From Seminavis robusta (Eukaryota; Bacillariophyta; Bacillariophyceae; Naviculales; Naviculaceae): DNA of 64,000 nucleotides. A program made the position numbers and the translations under genes. Shown here piece after piece: positions 1-10,404 of this stretch (position 1 is its first letter; each line of letters opens with the position of its first letter). The DNA is taken from positions 122,391-186,390 of the forward strand of contig CAICTM010000018.1 of the NCBI GenBank assembly GCA_903772945.1, given 5' to 3'. The notes under the pieces were generated by a model. It ran no database searches and was not told the origin of the DNA. It saw only the letters and a list, made by a program, of their open reading frames with translations.

Positions 1-1
1 G

Positions 2-403
2 CCTCTTGCTTTGCAGCACAATGCATGTGCCGATCTCTGGGTAATGGAGGGAGCGTGTCAAGCGCACAAGGGAAACCATCCAGGTGCGCTCGTAGCTTAT
101 GAAAAAGTAGCGGCCATCAAGTTTGCGGTTCGAGGAGGCTTTAGCATTGAACGAGCAAAGGATCTTTGGAGGATTGTTGGAGCATCCATGGCGAACCAGA
201 ATCCAGGTCGGGCCTTGGAGCTATTGATCAGCATTTATCATGACGTGTTTTTGCCGTCATCAGTATCGAACATGTACGAAGCCTTTCGTGTATTGACCTT
301 GCACTATTCCATGCCTTGGTGGCAAGATTCTTTCGATGTGCAGAAGCAGACAGTGATGGAGCGGTTGATTGAGAGAGCCGTGAGAAGTGCAACCACATCT
401 TAG
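2..403 (+). CDS. C-terminal end of a TPR-like protein (5' truncated)
   Basis: An open frame enters from the left edge and ends at TAG 401-403, leaving about 133 residues. The segment reads as helical hairpins, with the pattern A-D-L-W-x-x-E-G-A followed by H-P-G-A-L-V-A-Y-E-K-V, which resembles a tetratricopeptide repeat. A second similar pair follows near N-Q-N-P-G-R-A-L-E-L-L. No catalytic motif is visible. The first ATG in the window (21) is out of frame and the true start lies upstream, so this is only the tail of the gene. A TPR-like scaffold role is inference; other helical repeat families are possible. Confidence 0.55.
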   Translation, partial: PLALQHNACADLWVMEGACQAHKGNHPGALVAYEKVAAIKFAVRGGFSIERAKDLWRIVGASMANQNPGRALELLISIYHDVFLPSSVSNMYEAFRVLTLHYSMPWWQDSFDVQKQTVMERLIERAVRSATTS

Positions 404-1636
404 AACGTCCCAATCTTCTTCTTTTCTTCGCATCATCTGTCTAGCTAGTCAGCCTGCTGCTTAGAAAAGATACGATAATAGAATCTCGAGAGTCACATGA
501 AACTCCACCAGAACTGTTTCGTCGCCTGCTCAGGATACCAGCTAGCTGACGGCAGCTCTTCTTTTGTGATGTTCTGGCTTGCAAGGATGTGTTTCTGGCG
601 TCCCGCCTTTTTAAACGGCTTGAGAGGGGCAGTGTAGCAGTCTGATGGGACCAGTGCTTGGTACATGATGTAGTAAGGGGGTTGCGAAACAGACAGGGCC
701 CCTCGAAGCTTCTCTAAACTTGCAAGGAAGCAGCATGGATGGGAGGTGGGTTCAGGGCATGGAGATCCAAACCAAGCCAACTATGGGTGTTGATTGGGAA
801 AGCTGCGAGCGAACAGGAGGGCAGCCTTCTCACGGGGGCACCGTGCTTGGATGGAGTAGGTACAATGGCACGGCCATGTAACTTCTGAGCTGGACGCTGG
901 AGAAGTCTCCCAGGATGCACGGGAAGAAAGTGGAATGGGGTGGAGATTTCTGGTGGTACGGTAGTAATGATAAAGACTGTGATGGCGGTGATGGAATTTG
1001 TTCCAGGTGCCAAGACCTCCAGCAGAGAGGCAAAGAGGGTGTTTAATACATAGATATGGATTATTAAATAAGATGATGTTGTGTTTGGAGTGCACAAACA
1101 ACGCAGAGAACGGTGGGCAAGGATCAACTGGGGAGTGCTGCTAGCTAGCTTGACTAGGCAACAAAAATGAGCTGCAAAATGTAAATCTTTGGGAAGGCCC
1201 AATGAAAATGACAAAGGGCACATCTCGTTAATTACGTATGAGTCTCCCTAATTCCTTGAATGAATGATAATTAGGGTGTTATTTTGCCAGATCCTTCATC
1301 CAAAACCGGTGCAGAAAGAAGGATCTTTGAAATCTCCATGGGACCTTCACTATGACTTTTGGCTTGGTGTTGTTGGTGTTGTTGTTGGGATAGCTATCTG
1401 GCGACCATGGCACAGAGCCGCTGTTGTTGTGAATTGTCGAAGAATGCCACAAAGAAGGAGAAGAGAGCGAGCTAGTAGACTAAGCCAACCTTGCCATCTC
1501 CAGCTCTTGTCAGCCTGAAGTACAGTAGTGGCATCCAACAACAACGATACAACGATACATTGGACACCTCCAGCTTTCCAGAAGGCGAGGTCGGGTAGTG
1601 CAATAGCTAGCTATAGAACCAGAGAGATATTCCACC
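404..1636. other. Intergenic, no gene supported
   Basis: About 1.2 kb between the TPR-like gene and the first MFS transporter. Minus-strand open frames of up to 169 codons overlap one another at 714-1223 and are Pro/Ser/His-rich without recognisable domains, so I treat them as chance. The promoter of the transporter should lie in the last few hundred bases; I could not identify a convincing core element. Confidence 0.5.
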
Positions 1637-3317
1637 ATGACAACCCCGCTAAAGTTGGATATTGATGAGGCCATTGGTGCGTACAGTAGGAAAGCTCGAG
1701 CAGCTTGTGTGATGTTGTGATGTTCTATTGCCGTGTTCCGGTGGCTACCGTCCCAATCGGATCAATCCATCGTACCTCACTCCTGTGAACTTTGCTTTGC
1801 TCTCTTCTTCTTCTTTTGGTACCGTACTACAGAACGACTTGGAATGGGCCGGTTTCAACGCCGGCTCCTCTTGGCGGCGGGTCTCTGTATTGCCGCCGAT
1901 ACGATAGAAGTCTTGCTATTGAGTTTTCTAACGTTGGTCGTGACCAAGGAATGGGATTTGAATCATCAACAAGCATCCGCCGTCACATCGGTTGTCTTTA
2001 TCGGGGCATTGATTGGGACGCTAGTGCTGGGTCCATTGGGGGATGCCTTGGGACGAAAGCCACTCTTTGTGTTCTCCACAACTCTCATTGCCGTGTGTGG
2101 AATGCTCACGGCATTGTCCACCACCTATTGGATCATGATGATTTTCCAATTTGGCGTGGGAATCGGTGTGGGAGGTGTCGTCATTCCATTTGATGCCATT
2201 GCCGAGTTTATACCCAATGAACAGAGAGGTATGTGCATACATCATGTCTAGCTAGCTAGCTACTTGCTGGCTAGCTGATACATTTCTCACTTTCTATCTA
2301 TCTGCTGATACAACTTTCCTTCTTTCTATAGGTACACAACTCTTAATTCTGGGATACTTTTGGACACTGGGGACCATGGCAGTGCCCATCCTGGCATGGC
2401 TGGGTCTCAAGGAAGAATCCTCGTGGCGTCTCTTTGTCGTCTTGTGCAGTATCCCATGTGTTATCTCCACCTTTTTAACCATTGTATTTGTTCCCGAAAG
2501 TCCACGATGGCTACTCACCCAAGGCAAACACGATCAAGCGTTGGAAATCTTACGAACCGCCGCAGCCACCAACCAACTGGATCCCACCGAAACGTTTCCA
2601 GAGGGTGTCACTCTTATTGACAAACACGAAGCCGACACCGAAGTGGCATCTGTTTTCACTCTTTTGAAACCGGAATGGCGCAAAATGACAATCTTGCTGT
2701 GGTCGACATGGATTGGGTTGGCATTCCTGTATTGGGGAACCATACAAGTGGTGACGTTGGTCTTTGTCGACGAATCACAGCTCAAAAATGGGGACGTTCT
2801 CACATTTGATTACGGAGCCATTTTCTCATCGAGTTGTGCCGAAATTGTGGGACAAACGCTGGTCATTCTACTCATTCATCGGGCCGGGCGGACCAAAATC
2901 ACGTCGCTCATGTACCTGTTGGGTGGTATTTGTGTCTTTGGTCTGTGTTGGGCCGCATCTGACATTACCACACCGCGCTCCGTATTGGTCGTCTTGGCAT
3001 TCTTTGCACGGTGTTTTGCCATGGGAGCCAGCAGCATGACATGGATTGTCACGGCGGAGCTGCTGCCCACGCAAATACGAACGACAGGACATTCGGCGGC
3101 CAATGGTGTCGCTCGATTGGGTGGAGCCATTTCTCCCTTTTTGGTATCACCCGCCAACCCAATTGGACTCATCGGGCTGGTCATGGGGGTCGTTAGTATT
3201 CTCACCAGTGTTGTGGCATGGAATCTACCCGAAACGGCCGGAGCAGCAATAGGAACGGCGGGAAAACGCGAGCTGGATCCAGATGGGAAACCTATCCAAG
3301 TCAGCGAGATTGTGTAG
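1637..3317 (+). CDS. MFS transporter, SV2/SVOP-sugar porter type (paralogue 1)
   Basis: Three exons, 1637-1676, 1833-2228 and 2332-3317, joined by GT-AG introns of 156 and 103 nt, give 473 residues. Known MFS signatures are visible: the loop 2-3 motif G-P-L-G-D-A-L-G-R-K-P, the G-V-G-I-G-V-G-G helix and the sugar-porter-like P-E-S-P-R-W-L after TM6. About 12 hydrophobic segments are expected. The short first exon ends in D-E-A-I and joins E-R-L-G-M-G-R-F-Q-R-R, a junction shared with the paralogues at 10.4-12.3 and 17.4-19.2 kb, which supports the model. It should be an integral membrane proton-coupled or facilitative carrier of a small organic solute; the substrate cannot be read from sequence. 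Confidence 0.85.
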
Positions 3318-3969
3318 AGCAATAGGAAAGAAGAAGAGTCACATGTACAGTATGAGTGCAGGCAAGAGGTGACCAAGACCACGACCGCCTTCCCAACAAG
3401 AAGTAAGAGCTAAGACAACCGGAACCCAGTCGTCGGACGCCAGAGAACTCGACAACAAGCAATTCAATGCACACTGTGCAGACGAGGCGTCTACAATAGC
3501 TAAACTAGTCCTTGTCTGTTTTGAAGGTATAATTTCGTCGCCTGAAACCATGGGACACAGCAATCAACTGAACGGGGCCTTGTAGCAAGTCCCATGGTAA
3601 ACGTCCTAGTAGAGATTATGGGTAGCGCCCCTGTTCGTCGGTCGTTTCACTATCACGATAACCAATCCATCGGAGCCTCAGAGGAATCGATGGCACGGAC
3701 AAGGTCAAGGCCGGCAGACTAGATGATTGCTTTTGTTATGATTGCTTTTACCTAATGCCGGCTGTGGGTTCTCTGTTCGATGAGGAAGTAAATTTACGTT
3801 GCGATTCATCGTTCTCAATGAGGACACCAAAGGAAGAGCAGAGAAAAGAAGCTCATGAGAGCGCCTAGTGCAGTAGATGATACCTGCTCCCAACCAATCA
3901 ATTGACAAACGCACTACGAATCTTGCAATCAATAGAACCATATACCATGCTACGTTGATAAGCCAAACT
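3318..3969. other. Intergenic between convergent genes
   Basis: The transporter (+) and the MTHFR-fold gene (-) converge here, so the interval should hold both 3' ends. I see no supported gene; the small frames are shadows. No clear repeat is present. Confidence 0.5.
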
Positions 3970-5148
3970 CTACATGCTGCTGGCTCCAGGCTTGCTTGTG
4001 CCTCCGAGGACAACACCAATTCCCACCAAGGCACCTCCCACCAACGCTCCGACCAAACCAGCCTGGAGGACGTCATTCGATGTGGCAGTCAATGCATGCT
4101 TCGACTCTGGCTCCTCCTCTTTCTCCCTATTTGCCATCATCACTACCGGAGTCATGGGAACATCGACCCATTGAACCTTCCAGGGTGACCCACGCGTATC
4201 CAGCAGTATCTTTTGCATTCTACAAAAGAGTTCATGGACGGCATCAATCTCGGCCCGGTAAATGGAAACGGATTCGCAGTTGATGCCCAAGGGCACTCCC
4301 GCTCCCGCACACTCGGTGAGAATACGTCTCAAATGTCCACACAAAACTTTAATGGACTTGTCGACGGGACTATCGGCTTGTAGAATCTCTCGTTCCACTT
4401 GCTCCGGCACACGAACTCCCAGCCACTTGATAAAGTGCATCGTTTTGGGTTTGCTGACGGGACAAAATGTCAGGACAATTTTTTTGGGAGTGACCGCCTG
4501 TTTGCGACACAATGTGGCATAGTCTCGAATCAATCGAATGGTGGGTTCACAATCGTACACGGCCTGACTAATGAACCAATCGGCTCCATTGGATTGTTTG
4601 CGCATCATGTTGAGATGTTCCGTGGGATACTGTTTGTTGCGACTGTGAGCTGCCTCCATGGTGTGTCGTTCGGCAATACAAACACATCCAAACTTTAAGC
4701 GTTTGGATTGTCGCACATGTTCCATGGCCGCTGGAAGAGTGGGTCCGGCATATTCGGCTTGAGAGGAAGGACGTCCCACGAGATTGACGGCGGAATGGCC
4801 GTGTTCTTCACTGGCACGACGGGTCCACTGGTCAAAGTCGGCATCGGCCACACACTTGTACACCAGACAGTCGTTGTACCGTGTGAGCATGGCAGCGTAG
4901 GCACTGCTGTCCATCAATTCACGAAAGGGAAAGGGACGATCTCCCCGAGGTTCATCTTGAATGTCGTAGACGATAAAGCCATCCGACGCCAGCGTATTGG
5001 ATCGAGCGGCAAACTTGTCTCCAATTTCTTGACACTTTTCCAAAGGAGTTCCCTTGGCGGGAGGAACATGGCCCAGGAGAAATACTGGTCGGGAAGGATC
5101 GGCCAGTTTGTCCGCTAAGGACACTGAATTCTGACAAGGCGATGCCAT
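3970..5148 (-). CDS. Methylenetetrahydrofolate reductase-fold protein with hydrophobic C-terminal tail
   Basis: A single exon of 392 residues starting at ATG 5148. The middle resembles the flavin-dependent MTHFR TIM barrel: G-A-D-W-F-I-S-Q-A-V-Y-D fits the family strand carrying F-x-x-Q-x-x-Y-D, followed by I-V-L-T-F-C-P-V-S-K-P and the late element L-G-I-N-C-E-S-V-S. MTHFR reduces 5,10-methylene-THF to 5-methyl-THF. Eukaryotic MTHFRs are longer, with a SAM-binding regulatory half that is absent here. After about residue 340 the sequence becomes charged and then ends in a Gly/Ala/Val-rich hydrophobic stretch (A-G-L-V-G-A-L-V-G-G-A-L), which looks like a tail anchor. True MTHFR activity is uncertain; it could be a divergent flavoprotein of the same fold. 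Confidence 0.7.
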   Translation of the reverse strand: MASPCQNSVSLADKLADPSRPVFLLGHVPPAKGTPLEKCQEIGDKFAARSNTLASDGFIVYDIQDEPRGDRPFPFRELMDSSAYAAMLTRYNDCLVYKCVADADFDQWTRRASEEHGHSAVNLVGRPSSQAEYAGPTLPAAMEHVRQSKRLKFGCVCIAERHTMEAAHSRNKQYPTEHLNMMRKQSNGADWFISQAVYDCEPTIRLIRDYATLCRKQAVTPKKIVLTFCPVSKPKTMHFIKWLGVRVPEQVEREILQADSPVDKSIKVLCGHLRRILTECAGAGVPLGINCESVSIYRAEIDAVHELFCRMQKILLDTRGSPWKVQWVDVPMTPVVMMANREKEEEPESKHALTATSNDVLQAGLVGALVGGALVGIGVVLGGTSKPGASSM

Positions 5149-5759
5149 TTTGTAGGATCGACAGGATCGAGTCTTTGAGGGAACTGTTGGAAAATTGAAG
5201 AGTTGCGAGCGTTTATTGTGCCCAATGGTGCGGGTTTCTACACTACAGTTGTAGGCTTCTTCCAGAAAGGGATTTTGCGTGCAGTTGCGAACGTCTAGAG
5301 CTTCAAATCAAAGCATCTTTGATGATGTGCAATCTCATCGTCGCAGCATCTTCATCTTTGGATCGAGCTCTGGTTGATGGACGGATGATGATGCTCTTTG
5401 CAAGCCTGCAAGGCGGCTTTAATGAAAGTGATGGGAGGCGCCACAGGAACCCACAGACGAAGGATCGCGGTTGCACCTGTACCAAGAACCCGACCAAAGG
5501 AACCAAACATCGCACCTAGTACCTAGCCCAGTAGCTAGATTGAAATTCAATTCACTGTTTAGGTAAAATTTATGAGATCATCTAATAATGCAAATGAGTA
5601 GATATCGGACGTCTGCAATACCTGAGCCAAAACAATGAACCGCACCCGGTATAGCTGCCTCTCGTTCGTTCCAGTTCCTCCATCCATGCAACAAGCATGT
5701 TGTCCGTTCGGCATCAGTGCCATTGTGGACTTTGACATCTACCACAAACATGGAAAGCA
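5149..5759. other. Intergenic, no gene supported
   Basis: About 610 bases between the start of the MTHFR-fold gene and the end of the BTB-type locus. Both neighbours are on the minus strand, so the left part should hold the promoter of the MTHFR-fold gene. No frame here has family features. Confidence 0.45.
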
Positions 5760-7415
5760 CTAAGTCCACTGAGTATCCACAATTTTCACTTTCACTGCAA
5801 GGCCGGACACGGCTGGTACAAACCCAACACCACTGGACAGATGATTTCTTAAATTGGAGAGCGCCGTGACGGATGGATGACCATCCACAAGGAGGGACAA
5901 AGTCCCATTGTTTGGGTTTTCGGCAGTTAGATCGAGTGTCAAAGTGACACGAGATCCTGCTCCGAATTTGGTATTTTCGCCAAGGTATCGATCACGGTTC
6001 CGATATGAATACTCTTTTCCCGTGCTACCAAGGACACCCCAACAGTAGCGTTGAGAGCCGCAAAATGCAGTGGCGTCGACATTAGAGGTAGATTTGGCCA
6101 AACCAAGCCAAACATCGCTTCTGTGAGACCAGTAGTCCTAGCATGGATGGTGACAGTCCAGCAAACCTTTGCTCCATCTTCAACAGCAGGTACTTTCAGA
6201 GAATCACTTCTCCACCTAGTTCCGGACCGAACTTTAAACTGTTTTGAAAGGGCCCTCTTCCACTCCACCAAAACAAAATCCAACGGTGGCCGGGAAAAGG
6301 AAACATCATGATCGTGCTTGGCTTTCTTGGCTTGCTTCTTGAAGACATCATACAGCTGATCTTTGGTCACCAAGCCAGACGTTTCTACCAAGGCAGATAA
6401 ATCATCTGGGTCCATCAAGTCAAGTTCCACATGGTCTTGAACCATGGCCTTGGCATAATTTTGGCGGTCTTCATCAGGGAGGGATGGCTCACCCTGGGAC
6501 CAAGAATGGATTAGATTGAAGAGTTGTGTCATGTCAATCTTGGCCTTGGCGTCTGGAATTAACGCCAACAGCACAGTGTCAGAGATGTGCTGTAGAACAA
6601 CTTCATCCAGGAATCCAGTGGTTCTGGAGAAGATTCTCCAAGCATGATTGGTCAACTCCCATGAAATCACAGGTCCCTCTTGTTTGGATGCTGCCAAGAC
6701 AGCAAATGCCATGGAGGGCATCAAACTCAGGAAGGTACCGATGCAATTCTGAGTCTTTCGACAGAGGCCTGGCAAACCCACAAACATGGCTGCTTCTGTC
6801 AACGATGCCAATGTCCGGAATTCGTTCATGTGATCAGCAGCAGTTTCAGATGCGTTTTCTCCAATGGCGCCTTCCGCATGTTTAGCCAAAATGGTGGCAG
6901 TGTCGGTGTGGATATACTCCACAATTGCCTGGAGGACCTTGCCAGAAAACAATCCAATGGATACTACTGCATCGGTGGATTCCTTGAATCCACCCTTTTT
7001 GAACATGGTCTTGAAGTACTTGCTACGGACAGACAAGGCTGCTCGATTCCAGCACTCCATCTGTGCCTTTGAGCGAGACATCATGATACTCTTCATCGGC
7101 CAACAAGGCAAATGCCTGGGGGAGTGGCACCTCCAAGCTCTCGATTTCAATAGGTTCGGTACTCGTCATGGTCTCGACAGCGGCAACAGAACTGATCTCT
7201 TCAAGAGTGTGAGGGTCGAAACGCCAAATGTCCCAAGCCTCTCTGCTTCTTGTTGTTGTGTTGTCGCGTTCCGTCGTTTGGGAGGATACGGTATGGTTCT
7301 GGACTTCGGCTACCGTATTAGGGTGGGGGGTACCTGGTACCGGTACCGGTTGCAGGATGGAACCGACGCTAGCCGAAAAGTGTTCCACGCTGCGCCACAT
7401 GTTGTGGTCCATCAA
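5760..7415 (-). pseudogene. BTB/POZ protein with SPRY-like C-terminus, interrupted by two frameshifts
   Basis: Three minus-strand frames together read as one protein. Frame 1 (ATG 7415 to about 7040) has a low-complexity N-terminus and then A-D-E-E-Y-H-D-V-S-L-K-G-T-D-G-V, the first strands of a BTB domain. The rest of the BTB (R-A-A-L-S-V-R-S-K-Y-F-K-T-M-F, then V-L-Q-A-I-V-E-Y-I-H-T) continues in another frame from about 7050 to 6095. From about 6095 to TAG at 5760 a third frame carries D-V-W-L-G-L-A and C-G-S-Q-R-Y-C-W-G-V, like a SPRY/concanavalin-type sheet. Neither break shows intron borders. It may be a recent pseudogene, or contain two sequence errors. BTB proteins commonly act as adaptors for Cullin-3 ligases; that role here is inference. 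Confidence 0.6.
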
Positions 7416-7475
7416 TGCGACCTGTACGAACAGTTGACTCTTCGGGAAGCAAATGCTTCACAACATTGGGCAACA

Positions 7476-8726
7476 ATGAACAATTTTCTGCATCGGGCAT
7501 GCCAGGTGTTGGCTTTGGCTCTGCTGTTGACGATCTGCACTCTGAGTAACAACGTGTTTTTCTATGCCTGGTCTCGGACTAGTACCAATGGCGAACAAGG
7601 ACAAACGACTGTGATCGTAGATACAACAAGGGGGGCTGCTGCACCAATGACCAGTGCTTTTGATGTGGCCCTGAAGGAGTTCACCCAAGTGCTTCACAAG
7701 AATCCCCAGGATACAGCTCTATTACCCTGGACATCCTATCTTCCTGACAGAGAAGAAGTGCACTTCCCTGTTCTCTCCTCGGCATTGATTCAAGCTGCAT
7801 TTGGAAACAAGAAAGTTGCTTTTGTTGGGGATTCGACGTCTTACTATCTAGTTCGGTGGATGCAAGCACTCATGTTGAACTTCACGGCTCAGGAACAAAA
7901 TGCAATCTTGCTCAGCAATAGCAGTGGAGGACTCCAGGAAGCCAATAGGAGAATCAATCCTAGCAGCGACGTGAATGTGGGATGGGCAAACGGCTCACCG
8001 ACTATTATTCAGGGAAAGACTGCAGCAGATAGCACAAGAGCATTCAGAGACACTTACATCCAATGGGAAGGAAGACGAGGTGGAATCATGAAGTCCTGTT
8101 CCTATGATGCTGAATGGCGACACATCCGATTGCAAAAACCTCACGTCTTGGTGGTTCAGGTCGGACTTCACTGGCTGCATTTTGAAAAGGCAGGACGAGA
8201 TGCCAGTTCTTGTTACATGAATCATGTGGTCCACTATGAAGAGTGGCTGCGTGGCATTGTAACATTGGCAGAACAGGTTGGAATCCGTCTCCTGCTGTTG
8301 AAAACGACCAATTTCGTCTGTGATCAAAACTACGAGGGAGCCTATCGACGAGCCGCCAAAGATTATGGAAAGGCCCGGCAGGAAATGAAGGAAGATGGCA
8401 CCAACAATATCATCCAACAGTGCATCCAAAGCTTTCAAGTCAAACTGTCCAATGATTCCAAATACAACATTACAGCTCCACAACTCTATCGGTATTGTCG
8501 AGATGCAACGTTTGATGAACACGGAGCACAACACCTGAACCAACGGACATTTGATTTTGTCGCAAAGAAGGGGAATGAAGGCAAGAATGTCACGATTGCT
8601 ATATTCAATGATCATGATTTACAGTCCTGTGACTACACGGCCATTGGGGATGGAAGGCATTATCATGACCTCAACCTGATTCGAATTCGACTATTGGCAA
8701 TTGTCATCAAGGAGCTCTTTCACTAG
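7476..8726 (+). CDS. PC-esterase/TBL-like SGNH hydrolase, type II membrane protein
   Basis: 416 residues from ATG 7476, single exon. A short cytosolic N-terminus is followed by a hydrophobic segment at about residues 10-30, a probable signal anchor. The catalytic pattern of PC-esterases (TBL/CAS1 group, GDSL-like fold) is visible: V-A-F-V-G-D-S-T with Ser120 as nucleophile, and near the C-terminus D-G-R-H with Asp392 and His395. Relatives O-acetylate polysaccharides or modify glycans in the Golgi; that activity is inferred. Several N-x-S/T sites fit a lumenal domain. The frame stays open upstream to 6864, but that stretch is antisense to the BTB gene and lacks protein features, so I start at the Met before the anchor. 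The BTB locus is divergent, about 60 bases away. Confidence 0.75.
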   Translation: MNNFLHRACQVLALALLLTICTLSNNVFFYAWSRTSTNGEQGQTTVIVDTTRGAAAPMTSAFDVALKEFTQVLHKNPQDTALLPWTSYLPDREEVHFPVLSSALIQAAFGNKKVAFVGDSTSYYLVRWMQALMLNFTAQEQNAILLSNSSGGLQEANRRINPSSDVNVGWANGSPTIIQGKTAADSTRAFRDTYIQWEGRRGGIMKSCSYDAEWRHIRLQKPHVLVVQVGLHWLHFEKAGRDASSCYMNHVVHYEEWLRGIVTLAEQVGIRLLLLKTTNFVCDQNYEGAYRRAAKDYGKARQEMKEDGTNNIIQQCIQSFQVKLSNDSKYNITAPQLYRYCRDATFDEHGAQHLNQRTFDFVAKKGNEGKNVTIAIFNDHDLQSCDYTAIGDGRHYHDLNLIRIRLLAIVIKELFH

Positions 8727-8924
8727 ATTGCAAGTTGGGAGCTTCAAGCATGTAGCCAAGTTGACAGCGAAGAGATATTGTTGAAACCAGTACCACAACC
8801 AGTCGTTCGGTATCCCAAGAGAAACTAGCTTTTCGTGGTCTGATAATTTACTTGCCATTCTTTGGACAACATATATCAAGTGTTCATTCATTCGTTCGTT
8901 CCAGATGCATATTGATTGTGGTGT

Positions 8925-9785
8925 CTATGGTTCTTCCAAGAGGTGCTTTGTAGAAGGTGAAGCCAACGCGATCTCAATCTGTTCCTCTTCTGGTATGTAG
9001 GCATATCGGTCCCCTTCCAGAACCACGGACCTATGTCGTTTCCAGACTGTCAGGCAGTTCCGAACAGAGCCCCAATTAGGCAAGCCAACTTGCAAAACGC
9101 GATGGAAGGAAGCCTCCATGACAATTTGAAAATCAGGACTCGTGCTTCGTCCCCATGGATATACAGAATCAGGAGTCTCTTGTCCCTCCATCGACAGTGT
9201 CAATGTACTGCCAAGCCACTCTCCCACATGAATAATAGTGTCTCCTTGGAAATGCTGCAGTGCCGCCATGGACAAGGTCAACTCTTCGTCACTTTGCTCA
9301 TAGTCATCGGGATAAATCAACAGCAGAGTGGCATTGGGAAACAGAGCCAGAACTTCAGGCCCTCCTTTTTCCACCTTGGTAAAGGGCCTGGAGCTGACAC
9401 CCGCTGCCTTGCAATTCTCATCAACGTCCTTGTCGTAGGCTGTAATGGTCACCCCTCGTTCTCGCAACAAACGTGCCCAGTATCCAGCTCCTGCGCCCAT
9501 TTCCACAAGAGGCGCAAAGTGGGCGCAGATTCGCAAGGCCCTCTCATCTGGAACGGCCCAAGCATACTTTTCTTGTGCTTCTTCGTCTTCCGCCTCAAAG
9601 AGATCACCACGGTGTTGCTCGTCCAAATCTGGCTCGAATAACTTGCTAAAGTCAGCTGGTAGTTGACTCCGATTTGCCTTCCATCGGTTATAGAGCTCAT
9701 TGCCACCAGTCAAAGGAGCATACAAGGAGTGGTCGATCGCGTCAACATCTTCCTCCATTGCCTCTTGTTGTTGTTGGGATGCCAT
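8925..9785 (-). CDS. SAM-dependent methyltransferase-like protein
   Basis: 286 residues if started at ATG 9785 (M-A-S-Q-Q-Q-Q); an upstream in-frame ATG at 9824 would add 13 residues. The acidic N-terminus leads to V-E-M-G-A-G-A-G-Y-W at about residues 94-103, the glycine-rich SAM-binding motif I of class I methyltransferases. It is followed by the strand I-T-A-Y-D-K-D, whose Asp fits the ribose-binding position. Later segments (L-L-L-I-Y-P-D-D-Y, then I-I-H-V-G-E-W) fit motifs IV-V. The substrate is unknown; the position of the motif resembles uncharacterised eukaryotic methyltransferases rather than histone or tRNA enzymes. It lies tail-to-tail with the PC-esterase-like gene. Confidence 0.7.
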   Translation of the reverse strand: MASQQQQEAMEEDVDAIDHSLYAPLTGGNELYNRWKANRSQLPADFSKLFEPDLDEQHRGDLFEAEDEEAQEKYAWAVPDERALRICAHFAPLVEMGAGAGYWARLLRERGVTITAYDKDVDENCKAAGVSSRPFTKVEKGGPEVLALFPNATLLLIYPDDYEQSDEELTLSMAALQHFQGDTIIHVGEWLGSTLTLSMEGQETPDSVYPWGRSTSPDFQIVMEASFHRVLQVGLPNWGSVRNCLTVWKRHRSVVLEGDRYAYIPEEEQIEIALASPSTKHLLEEP

Positions 9786-9824
9786 GGTAGAGGAATGAAA
9801 ATGAATGGTGAGGGGGAGGAGCAA

Positions 9825-10404
9825 GGGTCGCTATTGGAAGCAAGGTCTCAGATTTAGGTAGACGCGGTAAAGCCAATTTTTTATGTTGAATCTTAGAGTA
9901 ATGCATAATGTTAACCCTATAATTACCTCAACTACATATTTAACCCGCCAGTCCAGTTTCCCGTCTGGAACACAAGCATTCGCGCCGCAGTCTTGACGTT
10001 ACCGTAGGGCCATCTTCGTACATGTATACTTTTTCGGTCGCGTAGATATTGGCTTTTGGTTGCTAAGACTACGCTGTACCGTATGTAGCAAAGTGCGTTG
10101 AAGACCACACTACACTGCTGGAGCGATGATGCTGCTCTAGCTAGGGACATCGAAGACCAGCCTACCGGAATGATAATGCATCTGTCTCTATTGTTCTATC
10201 TTAGCGGTGAGGGTAAGGATGCGGCCATTCTTCGTTCAGAAGCAGGATTTTACCCATGACTCCTGGCCCATTTTTCATGTAGGATTCGTATGCATTCGAG
10301 TATTGAAAAGCTGCACCGTCACTCGGGTACCGGTATCAGCGTCGTGCCAGGCTTACAGCCAGGTTCTCTCGCGTAGTGATTCTCTATTCCTTTTGCTGGC
10401 AAGC
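9825..10404. other. Intergenic, no gene supported
   Basis: About 580 bases with no convincing frame. It should contain the promoter of the methyltransferase gene (minus strand) and the 3' end of the minus-strand transporter. Confidence 0.45.

Noticed and set aside
714-1223. 169-codon minus-strand frame
   Set aside because: No domain or membrane pattern; composition looks like random translation and overlaps other open frames.
6864-7475. In-frame upstream extension of the PC-esterase-like gene to 620 codons
   Set aside because: It is antisense to the BTB domain, has no protein features, and a good start precedes the signal anchor at 7476.
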